Notes under the pieces: model-generated
The model's database searches: none
Seen by the model: the letters and a program-made list of their open reading frames with translations, nothing else
Told to the model about the DNA's origin: nothing
Shown: piece by piece, positions 42,493 through 54,815 of the stretch
How positions within the stretch are numbered: the first letter of the stretch is position 1
Layout of the letters: each line of letters starts with the position of its first letter
Translations under genes and position numbers: made by a program
Assembly (NCBI RefSeq): GCF_052857255.1
Contig: NC_135498.1
Coordinates: 115,256,134 to 115,320,133, forward strand
Length of the DNA stretch: 64,000 bases
Reading direction: 5' to 3'
DNA from: Amblyomma americanum
Lineage: Eukaryota > Arthropoda > Arachnida > Ixodida > Ixodidae

Positions 42493-43450
42493 CAGGCTAA
42501 GCAAATCAGCCGTACGGGCAGTACGAAAAGCACCTATGATAAGCCTGATAGCTCTCCTGTGAAGGGTTAGTTTTCTGAAGATTTGTTTAGGTGTGGTTGC
42601 ACCAAGCAGTAGTTGATGTGTAACTTGATTAGAGCATGAAAAATTATTAGTTTCAGACATGAGAAAAATTCTGGGTGGTAGCGAGCTACAAAGTGAACGA
42701 AAGCTGCCGTTTTCTTGATAAGATGTGTTGCATGTGTAGCCCAGTTCATAGAAGCGTCAGACACTGTTCTTAGTGATTCTAAGCTGTCCACTATTTCCAT
42801 TTTTCTGGTTCCAAACTAGGAGATGTTATTTTGAGCTAATTGTGAAGCCCTCTCTTCTGAAAAAAAAACGGCGTTTTTTTAGCGTTATTAATAGACAGCT
42901 CATTATAACAAGAACATCCATGCATTTTTAGACCACAGTGTTGCTGCGATTTGATTACTATCCTATTGAGAAGTCCGCTGGAATAAGCTATTGTCGTCTG
43001 TGTACAAAATGCATTTTTCGTTACAGCCAGTGTTTACAAGGGCATTCCTGTAGAAATTAAAAAGAAGAAGACCTAAAAGGCCGCCCTATGGCACACCCAA
43101 ATTCATGGCCTCTGGCCTGGATTCATGTCGGTCACAAAAGACAGCCTGTTTTTTATTAGTGAAGTAACGGCGTAGAAAATAGGAGCATATTCCTCGAGCA
43201 TCATATTTTTCTGGTTTAGCGAACAAAATGTTATGATTCAGGTAATCAAAAGCCTTGCTGAAATCTTCGAAGATGCATATTTACGTTCAAAATTTTGCCG
43301 GGTAAGTTCTTAATGTGACAGAAGATTATATTGAGTAGACTATTCTTTTCTAAACCCGAAGTGCGAATGAGGTAGCAATCTGTATTTAGTAAACGCGTTG
43401 TCAATTCTTTTCTAGCATTACCTTTCCTTATACATCTGGAAAAAACCACA
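42493..43450 (-). mobile_element. CR1/Jockey-type LINE fragment, minus strand
   Basis: Minus-strand coding follows RT from palm to thumb in broken frames and ends where a SINE abuts at 42492. No simple tail is visible, so the 3' end was cut or lies beyond the SINE. The protein type resembles the LINE tail at 7.4-8.5 kb. Confidence 0.75.
42567..43450 (-). pseudogene. LINE reverse transcriptase remnant with YTDD box
   Basis: On the minus strand: K-A-F-D-Y-L-N-H-N-I-L (normally K-A-F-D-x-V-x-H), then L-G-V-P, a stop, and G-L-L-G-L-L-L-F-N-F-Y (from Q-G-S-I-L-G-P-L-L-F). Next comes C-I-L-Y-T-D-D-N-S-L-F at about 43010-42985 (the catalytic Y-x-D-D box with both Asp kept). The frame 42800-42567 gives S-M-N-W-A-T-H, I-K-K-T-A-A-F-V-H-F, and L-H-I-N-Y-C. 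It finishes L-H-R-R-A-I-R-L-I-I-G-A near 42540. At least four lesions make it inactive. Confidence 0.76.
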
Positions 43451-46400
43451 CAGAAGTGAAGAAAACAGTTCGCTAAAACTGCCTAATCATATTCTATAAA
43501 GATAACTAATTTTAAACCCTTAATTCGAGTAAAAACATTGGATGAAAAGGATAAATTCAAATAAAACCTAGATACGGGGTTGTTCTATCTGCAACAAACT
43601 TAAGCGGCTTTATTTACCGCTCACATTAATTATTACTGCGTGTACATCTAAAACTTATGAACACTTTAATATATTCCTCGGAATCTGATAAAAAAACAGC
43701 GATTCTTTAGTCATATTATTGTTATATCAGTCGCAACACTAGCATTTCTACTCGCCATGAGGAAAGTAATGGACTGCTTCTCTAGTTCCATCCACAGCGG
43801 CAACGTGTTTGCAGTTCGGACACTATGTCTAGCACTTGCATATTTTAGAAACAATTTTGACCGTAACACCCAAATGAAAGCGCAAGAAAACGATTGTGTT
43901 CAATCTTCTATCAGTCTTCTAGTCGCGCTATATTTAATACGGCAAGATTCAGTGCGAGGCACGCGCCGGAGATCCGTCGTCGGAGTAAATATTGAGAATT
44001 AACTAAAACACTGCTGAGACTTACAATCGTGTCTGATGTACATTTGAAATTTGTATCAGACATGAGGCAAGTGCACCTTCGGAACCATAAAGGGACTCGT
44101 AACTCAAAATATTCCAACCTCAAGAAGGAAAACCTCACGAAGCAAAAAAAAAAAAACTAAACTTCAATATATTGTCTGAGAAGTCACGTCTCTTTATTCA
44201 TCACATCCGCTTTATATTTAGGACCAAAGCAGTTTATTGTGAACCACTGACTCACGACTTCTTTAGGTTTGTTGGAAAGTCAGTCCTTGGTTTACGGAAT
44301 AAAATAAGCATTTCCTTGCCGGAAGCACAGAAAGTAACAAGCCGCTTTCCATTACGCAGCCTGTGCTATTGAGCATTGCTTTCATTAGAAATACTTATGG
44401 TCATTATCGGTAGTCGCGTGCAGCAAGTCTGGTCGCCACAATTTTCACAATGACCTGAAACGCAAGCGCCTAGTTGGCATGGTTTGGTGTCGTACTGGTT
44501 CATGGCAGTGGCTTCTTCAACTCTCATGGGCTGAAAAAGACGACCCCAATAACGAACACATGATTCGAAAGCAGCTATAAAAGAAATTATGCCTGCTCCT
44601 GCAGGCTTATTAAAGGTACAGAATTATTCTAGGGTGGTAACACGCTGAATAAAACATATTCAGCTGGTACTAACGAACACGGTTTGAGAGAGCGCTAGAC
44701 ACCAACTCGCTATCCCAGTCTGGACCGTATTATGTGTCATACAAATGTGGAAGTGGCTTCATGATGCGCCCGATAGAGAAGTGCTCCTTTGAAATGACTG
44801 AATCAGCAAAATTAATTTTTAACGTTACCACGTGCATGACAAATAACTTGCCTCTTTAAGGATGAATAGCCTAGATCTTGAATTATTTGAAGTTAAAAGT
44901 ATGATGCCCTTGATAAAAGTTGATAAAAGATCTCTCTCTTTCTCTCTCTCTCCAACACACACACACACATACATAAAAATTTATTACGCTTTATATATAC
45001 ATAGATATAGTACAATTCTGTGCCCGCAGCAGAGGGCGGCCCGTGACTGTGGTTAGGAGCGCACTCCGCACCAACAAACAAGGAGTAAGGCGATACAGAT
45101 TAATGAAAACAAATTATAATATTCGGAAAAAACTGTCAGAGAACCCCCGTTTGCACCCATGACATGCTGTTCGCTTCGATGCCCGTTTAAGCAACAGAAT
45201 ATTTCCGGCTAGGCCAGCACCGCAGAAAAGTTAGAGACAGCGTTTGCAGTAACATAACGTATTACTCTCGGCCCCATAAGTTCACACCCCGCTTCCAAGA
45301 CAGCATCGCGATAATCAAGTACACGGTTTAAAAGACAAGAGAGATCATACTGATCTAAAATTACAAGGACTGCACTGAAAAATTATGTAAGCGGTCCAAC
45401 CATATTGTTGTTAAAAAAAAAGACAAATGGCCTACCTGGATGCGATGCGGCTTCCGAACAATGAAACATGATTTATGTTCTTTCTCGTGTGATTTGTTCT
45501 TTTTTGCGATTTGTTTCAGTTTCGCGATTGGGGTGCTAGCATCTCTGACACGTTCCTCTTTTCACCCATGCTTTCCTCTGAACATCTTGAGCGAATGAAT
45601 GTAACCGTTCAGTGGAAATTACCGCTCGTATAATTATGTATTCTCGTCTACTTGTCCGTGTCTTTGTAGCGCTATGAATGCTCGCATTGCCTACCCGCTA
45701 GTCCGAACCCTCAGACTGATAATTGCAGCGGAAAAGTACCTCGGAAAATCGTAAACAACGTCTGAGTGCAATACTCCCTCCCCTAAAGGGCGTATAATTC
45801 TGCGAACACCAGAACCTTTGCGGCGGTCCGAGTATTCTTCACGTTGGCATGAAGCGTTAGCCCATATAAGTGACTACTGCAGGCAGGCATTTTGGTACGG
45901 AGTTTTTCAAAAAGAAAAGCACGCGTGGTCCATATCATAGTATTTCGCGCAGCTGAAACTTAAATTTACAATGAAGTGAACAGGATACGCAGCTCATGCA
46001 CACAGCTTAAGGCGATATATTTCAGTGTTGGACTGATGTCAGTGAACGCGCTATCTCTTTTTCATTAAGGTGGTTTTTTTACAAGTGAGTGAAAATATTA
46101 TGGAACATTTAGGACGAAATTTCTTCACAAGGGCCAACAGATTAGCTAGCAGATTTCAAGACAGAAAATGAAAGCTCTTTCTCTCGCATAAAATACGTCA
46201 TCATGATGAAGCACGGTGCGGTGCATAAACGTATTTTTCTTTTCTGTGTCTGTGTTTTTCTTATGCGAAACCTTTCAACCCAACTAACGCCGAGACACCT
46301 CCCAGTCGCTTATATAGCTTGTCATCAGGTTTGAACCAAACTGGAGTTCGTTTTCTGCTTAGCTCTCTGAATATTTTTTTTCACATCTGCTGTGATATAT

Positions 46401-47639
46401 TTGTCTTGTGCAACACCACATTATTCTTCTATACTTGTAAATAACAAATAGAATTTCATGACCTCCTGACAACAACTTATTTCCAAGAAAAGAAATGAAA
46501 TATTCAATCTATATTAATCGACAAAATTGAATTTTACTAGTGGCGATATCCAAACATAAGAAGTAATTAAAGAGATGCGTGCAACGCCTCGTACCTTTTG
46601 CTGTCTTACGTCACAGACTACAAAATTTTACAGCATATATGGTCTCGGTGCATATTTATGTCCTGCATTTTTTACCTAAATTCATTATTACTCTTTCATA
46701 AGAAGGACAGAACATCCGCATATATGTTTTGAGAGTCGAGCTTGGTAATATATCTAAAACGCCTAGCCTATGCGTACAAAACCCCCATGAAGAAAATGGA
46801 GCACTTACTATGCATTTACTGCCATCTGGCAAGCTCTTGTTTCCTTCCCTAATGCATGTCACGTGGCAGCCAACGGGGAGCTAAAAGACCAGAGAGGACC
46901 GGAGGGGGATGCTGTATACTACGGCAAATAAGGCAGTTCAAGCTTTCAAGCGCATCCTTGATTTTGGTCATCCTAACATGAACGTTAAATAATAACTTAT
47001 GCAGTGATGTTACGTGCACATTGCCATTATCTTGCCATCAACTGCTCAGGATTACCTAACATTGGCTTAGTGAAATTATATTCAAGTTTTATATTCTATT
47101 ACTGCTGCAGGGCATACGCATGAAAGCACAACAGGAATCATATTTTTAATGGACAGGTTTAAAAGTACACGAAAGGAAAGTAAAAAATCTCAGAGTTTGA
47201 CTAACCGGACCATGGGTGGTGTTGAGCGCCGGAATCGTGCATATATCATGAGTTTCTGAAAGATAAAGCAGTTCATTAAGGAAAAACTCATCATGCCGAC
47301 GTTCGTTGCGATAAAAACTAAGCGAAAGAAACTGTGTGGCACCTCTGGGGCACCTTCTGCGTATATGATCATGTTCCGGCCTTTGTTCCCATAAAACACA
47401 AAATGAATGTTCTCACACCAGGGAGCTTGTTTCACGCAGTCGGCGTGAACCTTTTTTTAGCTTACGTCACGGATTACCAGGTGGCACTTTATATCTTCGT
47501 ATCTCTAAAGAGGATCCTGCTGCACGCTTTAAGCGCATGACCACACTCAGTGTTGCGGAGTGTGCGAATTGGTATACATAAATGACTTTATTATAATACG
47601 AAGTCGCTATGTATAGCTGCAGATTTACGGACCGCAATT
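43451..47639. other. No recognisable gene; AT-rich, one CT/CA microsatellite
   Basis: The longest featureless stretch in the window. At 44931-44972 a (CT)n run passes into (CA)n. No element motif, RNA gene or convincing coding frame is visible; all frames are under 90 codons. Confidence 0.45.
44931..44972 (+). repeat. Compound (CT)n-(CA)n microsatellite
   Basis: TCTCTCTCTTTCTCTCTCTC then CCAACACACACACACACATA; a short compound dinucleotide array. Confidence 0.9.
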
Positions 47640-47757
47640 TTCTACTTCTTATTCTTTTACGCCCCCTCATCCCTCTACCCCAGTGCAGAGCAGCCAACCG
47701 GAACATTTTGCTGGTTAACCTCCCTGCCTTTCCTCTACAACTTCTCTCTCTCTCTCT
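47640..47757 (+). mobile_element. 3' UTR of an RNase H LINE, with (CT)n tail
   Basis: CGCCCCCTCATCCCTCTACC, AGCCAACCGGAACA, TGCTGGTTAACCTCCCTGCC and TTTCCTCTACAACTT lead into (CT)8. The phrase CTGGTTAACCTCCCTGCCTTTCCT is shared with the minus-strand LINE ending at 5385. It is an extremely 5'-truncated copy without coding. Confidence 0.7.
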
Positions 47758-48819
47758 CAAGTTTCTCCAAGTAGATTTATTGTAAGATCAGCCTTTGCGA
47801 AGCCTGCGGAAGTAATAAACGTCGCCGAGGACATTCCTGGAAGCGGCTTGGCTTTGTACTTGCGGCACCAAAACTGACCGCGTACAAAAAAAACATCGGC
47901 CAGAGCCAGTGCTGTCCTGTCTGTTTAGCCTTCATTTGTGGCTTTTATTTTCCTTCAAATGACATGAACCAAGCAACTCGTTTTGTCGAACTAAATCCCT
48001 GTGATATTTTAGGCCCTCCTGTACTTGATATCGAAACAGCTAAGTTGGGTGTTTGAAGGAGTCCTCAATGGCTGTGCACCGAGATTCCTGCCGGCAGTAA
48101 TTGCATTGTGGATCGACCACTGCCCGAAAGCGCACTTTAAAAACACTTCAACACATTTAATGTTAGCAGTGAGTATAAGACGGCCCTTCATTGCCAACTG
48201 TGAATTACGTAAGGAATCTCACACGGCTTCTTTGTCGGAAATGCATTCCTTATAATCACACGTCCAACAGAACCCAAAGCCATCTTCAGCCATGAAGCAT
48301 GTTCAAACAGGCTTTTTGGCTAATAAAGACAAGCCTAGCTGTGAGAGATGCTCCTGTTCAGGAGAGAGAGCGCTTTGTGCTACAACACCAAGACGTTTAT
48401 GCTTGAACACTGTAATCCTTAGGCAGATATTATCTGCATCAGTAGAGCTTCGAAGCAGCTTGCGGAAAGTTGATACGGCGTCCAGAAGCCCTACAATGGC
48501 GGTATCGCACAGCGGCGGGGACAGCACACCCCTAGACACGCTTCCTGTGCTCTTCGCTAGGCTCCCAAGGTGCCAGAAAAAGGCGTCCAGTAATTGCTTA
48601 CACCGTAGCTGACTGAAAATGACCTCTCTGGCAAGACCGAGTACTCAGCCATCGATACATCTATAATAAGGCAAGGGTTGAAAGGCCTTTATTTATTGTT
48701 GTGCTATTTGTGACAGACCAAATATACGACACTGTCTTCGCACTCAAACTAGGGTGGAAAGCCGTCAGGCAAGACGGCAGGTATAGTTTGAATTCTACGC
48801 CCAACGGTAGAGCCTAATT
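47758..48819. other. No recognisable gene; possible Penelope-end scrap
   Basis: GTGCTGTCCTGTCTGTTTAG followed by CCTTCATTTGTGGCTTTTAT at about 47908-47947 resembles the palindrome arm and Penelope termini. A 78-codon minus frame (48539-48303) has no known motif. Confidence 0.3.
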
Positions 48820-49180
48820 CATGTGTTCATCTCCTTTAGCTTTCTAGTAAAAACGCTGAGTGGCTCTGGCATGTTGGAAATGATATCTACCGCGGCTCCA
48901 ACAAGGCTATTAACCAGTCTGATGAATAAATAAGGCTGACGGAATATCTTCTGCCTCATAACACCCGTTTAAAACGTTTAGGAGGCCTTGCAGCCTCTCG
49001 TCAGGGAAGTATCGAAGCATTTCAGTCCAGTCATGATCGAGGCCTGAACGCGTCGTCGCCAAAGCCTTCCTAGAGCAGTCTACTATTCTCACTTTTTGAA
49101 CTGAGTATCCATAGCACACGCAAATGAGTTCACGCGTAATACATCTGACAGATTTGGTCTTCCTTTGACACAAGCATCAG
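48820..49180 (-). pseudogene. Possible LINE RT N-terminal fragment, minus strand
   Basis: The minus-strand reading contains W-T-E-M-L-R-Y-F-P-D-E-R-L-Q-G-L-L-N-V-L-N-G-C-Y, then D-I-P-S-A-L-F-I, and after a stop a degraded S-N-M-P-E-P-L-S-V. The layout (helix, L-N-x-C-W, x-I-P-x-x-W, S-N-Y-R-P-I-S) is that of the start of LINE reverse transcriptases. The match is short and degraded, so a chance resemblance is possible. Confidence 0.4.
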
Positions 49181-50611
49181 CGAAGTCAACACCTAGGAAG
49201 GCAATGCATCTCTAGGTATAAAGGAAGCACGTCCAAACCTTCTTCTTGCTATAATATTCCCAAGAAACTGTTCACAGTGGACCATATTTTTGACATTGGC
49301 GCGGTAGCCCTCAGAATAGTGCAAAAAAATATCCATCGTTCTCTTCTTAGCTTTTCAGAATAACGTAACAGCCGCATTATACAGATTGTAATCCATCCTC
49401 AAACCTGCATCGCCATTCCCCCGCGTAAGTACCCGCTCCGCTGATCGTATCGCTGAACAAAGATTTTTTTTAAGCTTCAGATCAGTCGCCCGAAAAGACG
49501 CTGGCAGCTAAGATTCCTGTTGAATTTTTCATGGTCAGTTTTCCTGCCTTTGGGATGACTCATAAGTTCGAATCGGTCGTCATACACTTGGTCCATAGCA
49601 AAAACATTGTCACGCGCCACCTGTGGCCGCGGAAGAAGCAGCTCGGAAACCACATGCGGATGCATCAAGCTCTGCTTGACTCATTACATATCGCATATCA
49701 TCGGCGTCGTCAACGAATGTTGAGGCATCCTGAGTCGATGATTCAACTCCCTCTCCAACAGATCCTCTGCTGCCGCCGACCATTTTGAGTCTCCGTTAGC
49801 GGCTCTTTTCAGTTGCTGAGCTCAGTGAATTTCCGTAATAGTCTTCTGAGCATGGTCACTCTCTGGCTACTAGCCTGATTTAGCCGTTGAAAGCGCCTGC
49901 CTGTTTTAGGTGGTCCTGAAGCGACACCAGTCATGACGTGACAACGACGCCATTCGATGTGTGAGTAAAAATTCGCTCTTATAACTAACAAAACACAAGA
50001 GCTGAAGCAGCGAGCTTCTCAACAACAAACATCGCATTCTTTACACCTCATAAATTGGAGACAGCAACCCTAACTTTTTACTGTTGCTACTGTCGTCATA
50101 GAGATGTTGACGGAAAAATCTACGAATCGGAAGAATTTTAATTTTATTCTTAAGGGCTGCGCACAAACCCAGCAGCTTTCCATCGGAGCACGCAAATTCC
50201 ACTCAGCAGTCACCTGATAAGTGAGGGGAACTTGACGTTGTTAATATACCTGTGTAATATGAGTTATCCATACTTTAAGGAAATGCGAATTATTGCTGTA
50301 GTTTTGTTCCAACATGTATACACGGTTCGGCTCCCGCATTTGTGTGGAAATGCACTTCGTGCAAATTTGCTTCGTTTGTGGTACACTTCGTGCACTGACG
50401 TGGAAACGTGCGGCACCGATCATACTCAAGCGTAATGTTACGTTTCACATTGTTGATCACCGCCTTCCATCTGAGGTGCACAGCACCGGGAGGAAGAATA
50501 AAAATTTCTAACATCATGTTCGGCACAGCAGTCATGAATATGCCATTCTTCTACCTGCATGTCAATGACGTGCTGCAAACGAGCAGCAGTGAGATCTGTC
50601 CAAGTGGTTTT
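49181..50611. other. No recognisable gene
   Basis: Mixed DNA; frames up to 87 codons show nothing familiar. Confidence 0.4.
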
Positions 50612-50713
50612 GTTGGACCCGCAAACCAAGACTTTGTTGGTCCAACTTTAATTGTTGGACCTGCAAACCAAGACTTTGTTGGTCCAACTTTAATTGTTGG
50701 ACCTGCAAACCAG
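50612..50713 (+). repeat. 42-bp tandem repeat, 2.4 copies, with internal hairpin
   Basis: The unit starts GTTGGACCTGCAAACCAAGA and ends CTTTGTTGGTCCAACTTTAATT. Copies at 50612-50653 and 50654-50695 differ at one base; a partial third follows to 50713. Each unit boundary makes GGTCCAAC-TTTAATT-GTTGGACC, an 8-bp stem with a 7-bp loop. Because 42 is a multiple of three, a 108-codon plus frame (50408-50734) and a minus frame run through it, with V-G-P-A-N-Q-D-F repeats. There is no evidence of a gene. Confidence 0.9.
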
Positions 50714-51769
50714 GAACAGCAGTCACTCTGTTAATACCTTCCGCAGTGGAGGTGGAATAGCGCATGACTAGAACAATAAGGCAGAATGCAGCATCGCAAT
50801 ATTGTTGACAGGCAACACAGATGCTATAAACTCGTGTAGACGAGCTATAGACCAGCTTTCTAGGGTTCCACAATGATCTCGAAGAAAATAGAGGCGACCA
50901 ACATCTGCTGCCGACCTCCGAGCTTCCTCCTCACCCTGTGCCGCAGCAGGTATTCGTCCGTATCCTAATCTGTTTGGATGCGAACGTTTGCGACCATTTT
51001 GCAGAAAGCTGGACCTGAAAAAACTTCAAGATCACTGCAGAGACTGCACTGGAAAAATGCGAAAGCATTAGTGTTTGCCGCGATCAAGCTGCCTCCTAGT
51101 CGACGCCTTTCTACACCTACATACCCACCATTCATCGATCTCCGATGCTACCACTCGACGATGTGTACTTTTTGTTGCTGTGCTCTGATTCGTTGTAGGC
51201 ATGACGTCACACCTTTATGACGTCACCTGGTCTCACCGATTAGCCTCATTATTTGAACCAATTATTTAGCCTTGTTACTTATAATCATTAATTACTTCCT
51301 AATGTTAATAACAGCTGACTAATGACACATAATTTACATTTTTTATTCATTGACTTTACATACTTCACCACACCTCTCTTCAGATCTTGACTGATGACGT
51401 TACGAGCTGATGACATCACGTTTGGCGACACATTTTGCTGACACGTTTTGCGCAAACATATAGCCTAGTATTGCTTTCACGTCGTCAAGCCCTACCAGCC
51501 AATTCTGCCTGCAGTGCCGATCTCTAACTGCAGCCGCCATTGAGCGTTGCAACGCCCAAGCGATCGCAGAATATTTCTGACCGCATGTTGGAAGGCACGT
51601 ACTGTAGCTGCCTCAAAGATTCTGGGCGACTTTCACTGCCTTAACTCGTTCTCTACAGCAAGAGCCCCATAGGTTAACCTTGTGACGGCCTCACATATTG
51701 AGCCTGTCCACACGGGAAAGAGGTTTTGACTCAGATGGAACGAAATAAAAGAAGCGACCGCCATTGAGC
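50714..51769. other. No recognisable gene; paired CRE sites near 51.2 kb
   Basis: Two perfect TGACGTCA sites lie at 51202-51209 and 51218-51225, and related TGATGACGTT / TGATGACATCAC strings near 51390-51420. The rest is AT-rich. It may be a dispersed repeat, or the leader/LTR of the gypsy element that follows; I could not define an LTR. Confidence 0.35.
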
Positions 51770-51774
51770 GGGCC

Positions 51775-52270
51775 GTGCAGCAGCGCGGCCGCCGAAATTA
51801 CTTCTTGTGCGGCGAGCCATGCAGCAGCCCGGCCGCTCTGAGCGTGTGCAGCGACAATTCGTCGTTGCGTGAGCTCATACGCGCGATGGTCCGTGTAGAG
51901 CTTAAGAAACTGACCCTCGCCTCGCCTGATCCGACAGGTGCCGCTCTTACCGAAATTGTGCGCGACGAGATCCGTCAAGCTTTTCACCGCCTCCTCCAGT
52001 CATGCCGGAGCCACGCCCCATGAGCTACGCCGCGGCTCTCCGTTCCGAGTTGCCACCTGCGGAACGTTTTCCATACCAGCCGCCGCCGCCGCCCGCTCCG
52101 CCGCCGTCATTCTACCAGTGGCCCAGCGAGGACCTGCATATCTTCTATAGGCTCGGAAGGCGGCTGCTTGGCGCATTTCTGACCAGCAGCCGCTCTGCTA
52201 CCATTGCGAGGAGGCCGGCCACCTGTATCGCCGTTGCCCCTACCGCAAAATCGGCCTCTGGGGTCTTCAC
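51775..52270 (+). pseudogene. Gag remnant with CCHC zinc knuckle, gypsy B
   Basis: The frame 51775-52023 ends D-E-I-R-Q-A-F-H-R-L-L, as in gypsy Gag N-terminal regions, with an Arg-rich start. A proline-rich stretch follows, then C-Y-H-C-E-E-A-G-H-L-Y-R-R-C-P at 52196-52240: a perfect C-x2-C-x4-H-x4-C nucleic-acid-binding knuckle. Between them the frame changes. The large capsid part expected before the knuckle is short here, so a deletion is likely. Confidence 0.75.
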
Positions 52271-52900
52271 GTGACGCGACCTGTCCCCGTTTCGGTCAGC
52301 GACCCCACGAAAGAGAGGAATACTTTGCTGCCCGTGACACTTCCTCTTCCCGCCGACCACGATCTCTGTCTACCGTACTCTTCACGTTACCCAGCCGCCA
52401 GGTTTTCGCGGATGGGCTGCGGGACCGGTTTCCAAGCCCGCGCCGGGAAACTAAAAGCGGCGAGCTCAGGGGGAAGGTTTCTGACGGCACATATTCCGAA
52501 GACCCCCGAATGCCGCCGGAGCGCGATGCCGAGATCCTGATGCCGCCACAGCCTTATTCTGTGATACCGAATCTCTCTGACACCGGTGCAGTTGTTAGCG
52601 CTGACCTCCGCATTCACTTTGGCGGGCACCCGCTGACGGCTCTAGTTGATACAGGAGCGGACTTTTCAATAATAAGCAAGCACCTGGCTGATCGCTACAG
52701 CAAAGTGAAAATAGAATGGGATGGCCCGCAAATTCGTACTGCTGGCGGTCACCTCATGACGCCAGTCGTAAGGTAAACTGCTCGAGTCACTATTGCCAAT
52801 TTGGTTGTTCGGCCACACTGCTGCAAGGTTCTGATTCTTGGAATGGACTTCTTGCACGAGTATGGTGCCATGATAAGCATTATTGGCCATCTGGTACCAT
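52204..52900 (+). pseudogene. Aspartic protease remnant, gypsy B
   Basis: The 190-codon frame 52204-52776 ends with A-D-L-R-I-H-F-G-G-H-P-L-T-A-L-V-D-T-G-A-D-F-S-I-I-S. The D-T-G (52648-52656) is the retropepsin active site. The flap and C-terminal region continue in other frames, with V-L-I-L-G-M-D-F-L-H-E-Y-G-A near 52830, the I-L-G-M-D motif. It would cleave the Gag-Pol polyprotein. A stop at 52774 and a shift break it. Confidence 0.82.
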
Positions 52901-53262
52901 TTTCGACCCCGGGAACAGTTTCACCCGACACCTAACCACGCAGAGCGGCCTTACGCGTCATGGACACGCATGTGACTATGCCTCCGCGATCCTGTGTCCT
53001 TGTTACCGTCATTTGTGACGACCGGTGCAGTGCTGAAGGTGTAGCAGAACAGAACACTGCGCTTGTGCTCTGTCATGGGCCCTGCATAGCCAGAGCTATC
53101 GTAACGCTACGCAACGGCCTGGCAGATATACGTCTAAAGAATGTCGGGACCGAACGGCGACACACCGCCAAAGGCGCCGCAGTCGCATACTTCGAGGGCA
53201 TCACCGAAACTCACGACTGTCTTGGCCTCCAGAGCGAAAAATTCACCTGTCCCACACCCTAG

Positions 53263-53631
53263 TTGGTCCTTGATGGGAACCCAGGCTTGCCACCAACCGA
53301 GAGGGAAAGACTACTCGGCCTTCTGCATCATTTTCAAGACTGTTTCTCGACTACATCGGCAGTCAAACAGACGCTTCTCGCTCAGCACCGCATAATAGCG
53401 GACGACAGTACCGGACCGGTTCGACAACACCCATACCGTATCTCAGTGCGGGAGAGTGAAGCCATAGCTCAGCAAGTCCAAGAGACGCTGCAGGATGGCG
53501 TTGTCCAGCCATCGAAGAGCCCTTGGGCTTCGCTTGTGGTTTTGGTTAAGAAGAAAGATGGCAGTCTGCGATTTTACATTGACTACCGAAAGCTTAACCA
53601 GTCCGCGAAAAAACGCCGCATCCCTCTGTAA
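53263..53631 (+). pseudogene. Reverse transcriptase N-terminal part, gypsy B
   Basis: It reads L-L-H-H-F-Q-D-C-F-S-T-T, A-Q-H-R-I, R-Q-H-P-Y-R-I-S, V-Q-E-T-L-Q-D-G-V-V-Q-P-S, S-P-W-A-S-L-V-V-L-V-K-K-K-D-G-S-L-R-F, I-D-Y-R-K-L-N-Q: textbook gypsy RT fingers. True coding stops at A-K-K near 53610. The last residues of this open frame (R-R-I-P-L) belong to the inserted repeat, whose other copy has the same bases at 58.9 kb. Confidence 0.88.
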
Positions 53632-54815
53632 GATGTTGAAGTAACGAGCGTTAGCTGTTTGGTTTACTAGGTGGAGAAAGCGAAGACGAACTCGCCGCTC
53701 GTCTAGAGAAACGGAATGTAATACCCTTTGAAATGGGGTGGGTTGCCACCATGCTCGGCTACGCGTGCACGCATGCCGGCTAGCGGAATGATCGCCGCCT
53801 AGCACCATCTGTCAGAGAAATTACGATGCACGTCTACCCATTGTCGACCCCCTCAAGATAAGTTCCAAACGGAATTTCCTTCGTTTGGGGGGTCAAGATG
53901 GGCCTAGAATTCGGCTTGCGGTGCGATATGGTAACGCTTCAATTAGTAATTTCATGTATACAGTGTTTACCTATTATTTAATCGGGGTTTTATTTCTATA
54001 CTACAACCCATAGAGTATTATTTGCCTACCAAATTCGGTATACAACTACCCCTGGATGGGTGCCCGTTGTTGTCAGATTATATATAGCGGAACTAATGTG
54101 TAGATGTATATCGATTATGTCATTGGGTCTTCACAGCATTTGGAGGAGTAGAATGGCTTTTAGACATTGTGACTTGGATGCACGATCGGTATGTGATTAT
54201 TTTGTCGAACATATGTATAAATTAAGAGAATTCCTGACGCAGCAGGACAATGCGGATGATGTATTGAGTCTGACGGACTAACTTGTTGTAATGAAAGTCC
54301 ATTAGACACGGTTGTCTGCCAAGGGGCATGCCAACTACGATATTTTATTGATGTGTATATTCATGCAATAAAGAAAAAAAAAGGCCCCATAACGGGACAG
54401 TTTCCCTACCTGTTTTAGGATGTTTTTTGGTGAAGAGGTAATGGGGTGAGAGGGCGCAACCAATTTTAATGGCTGCCATCTTGGATTTAAAAAACCGACA
54501 CTATGCCGCCATTTTGTCCATTGACGTCATACTCACATAATTCCACCTCTATCGACCATATTGGACCGTGACATCATCATTGGCACGTGACAGGCAGGAG
54601 TTTCTACAATGCTATTGTAGATGACGCTACAAGTCTCAATGCGAGATGCGCTCTTTTCTAGTTTCAGCCACAGATCGCGCTTTGATCTCATGGTCGTAGG
54701 AGACCTCACAAGTCGAAACGTGATTAGTAGTTGCTGCGTCAGATGGTGCTTTGATCAAGGGTAGTAGCAGACCCTACGATATCTCGAAACGTGATGAGTA
54801 AGAGCTAACTCTCAT
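53611..54815 (+). mobile_element. 1.2-kb non-coding repeat inserted in gypsy B RT
   Basis: It lies between ...GCGAAAAAA and AAAAAAGGCGTCTACC, so it entered an A-run in RT. It is related, in inverted orientation, to 58190-58940: shared phrases include GTTGAAG..AGCGTTAGCTG, TTTGGGGGGTCAAG, TTCAATTAGTAATT, CATGTATACA, GGGTGCCCGTTGTTGTC, ACGGGACAGTTT, AGAGGGCGCAACCAATTTTA and CGAAACGTGATGAGTAAGAG. The left and reversed right ends share GCGTTAGCT-like strings, suggesting inverted termini. A 70-bp segment near the right end is tandemly doubled (54664-54800). The class is unknown, probably a non-autonomous DNA element. Confidence 0.75.

Noticed and set aside
50612..50713. A CRISPR-like array with palindromic repeats
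   Set aside because: The 42-bp units abut directly and the intervening parts are identical, so there are no spacers.
52387..52629. Minus-strand frames inside gypsy B gag and protease
   Set aside because: They are opposite-strand shadows of plus-strand retroelement coding.
53263..53631. An intact small protein ending at 53631
   Set aside because: It is gypsy RT cut by an insertion; the last codons come from the inserted repeat.
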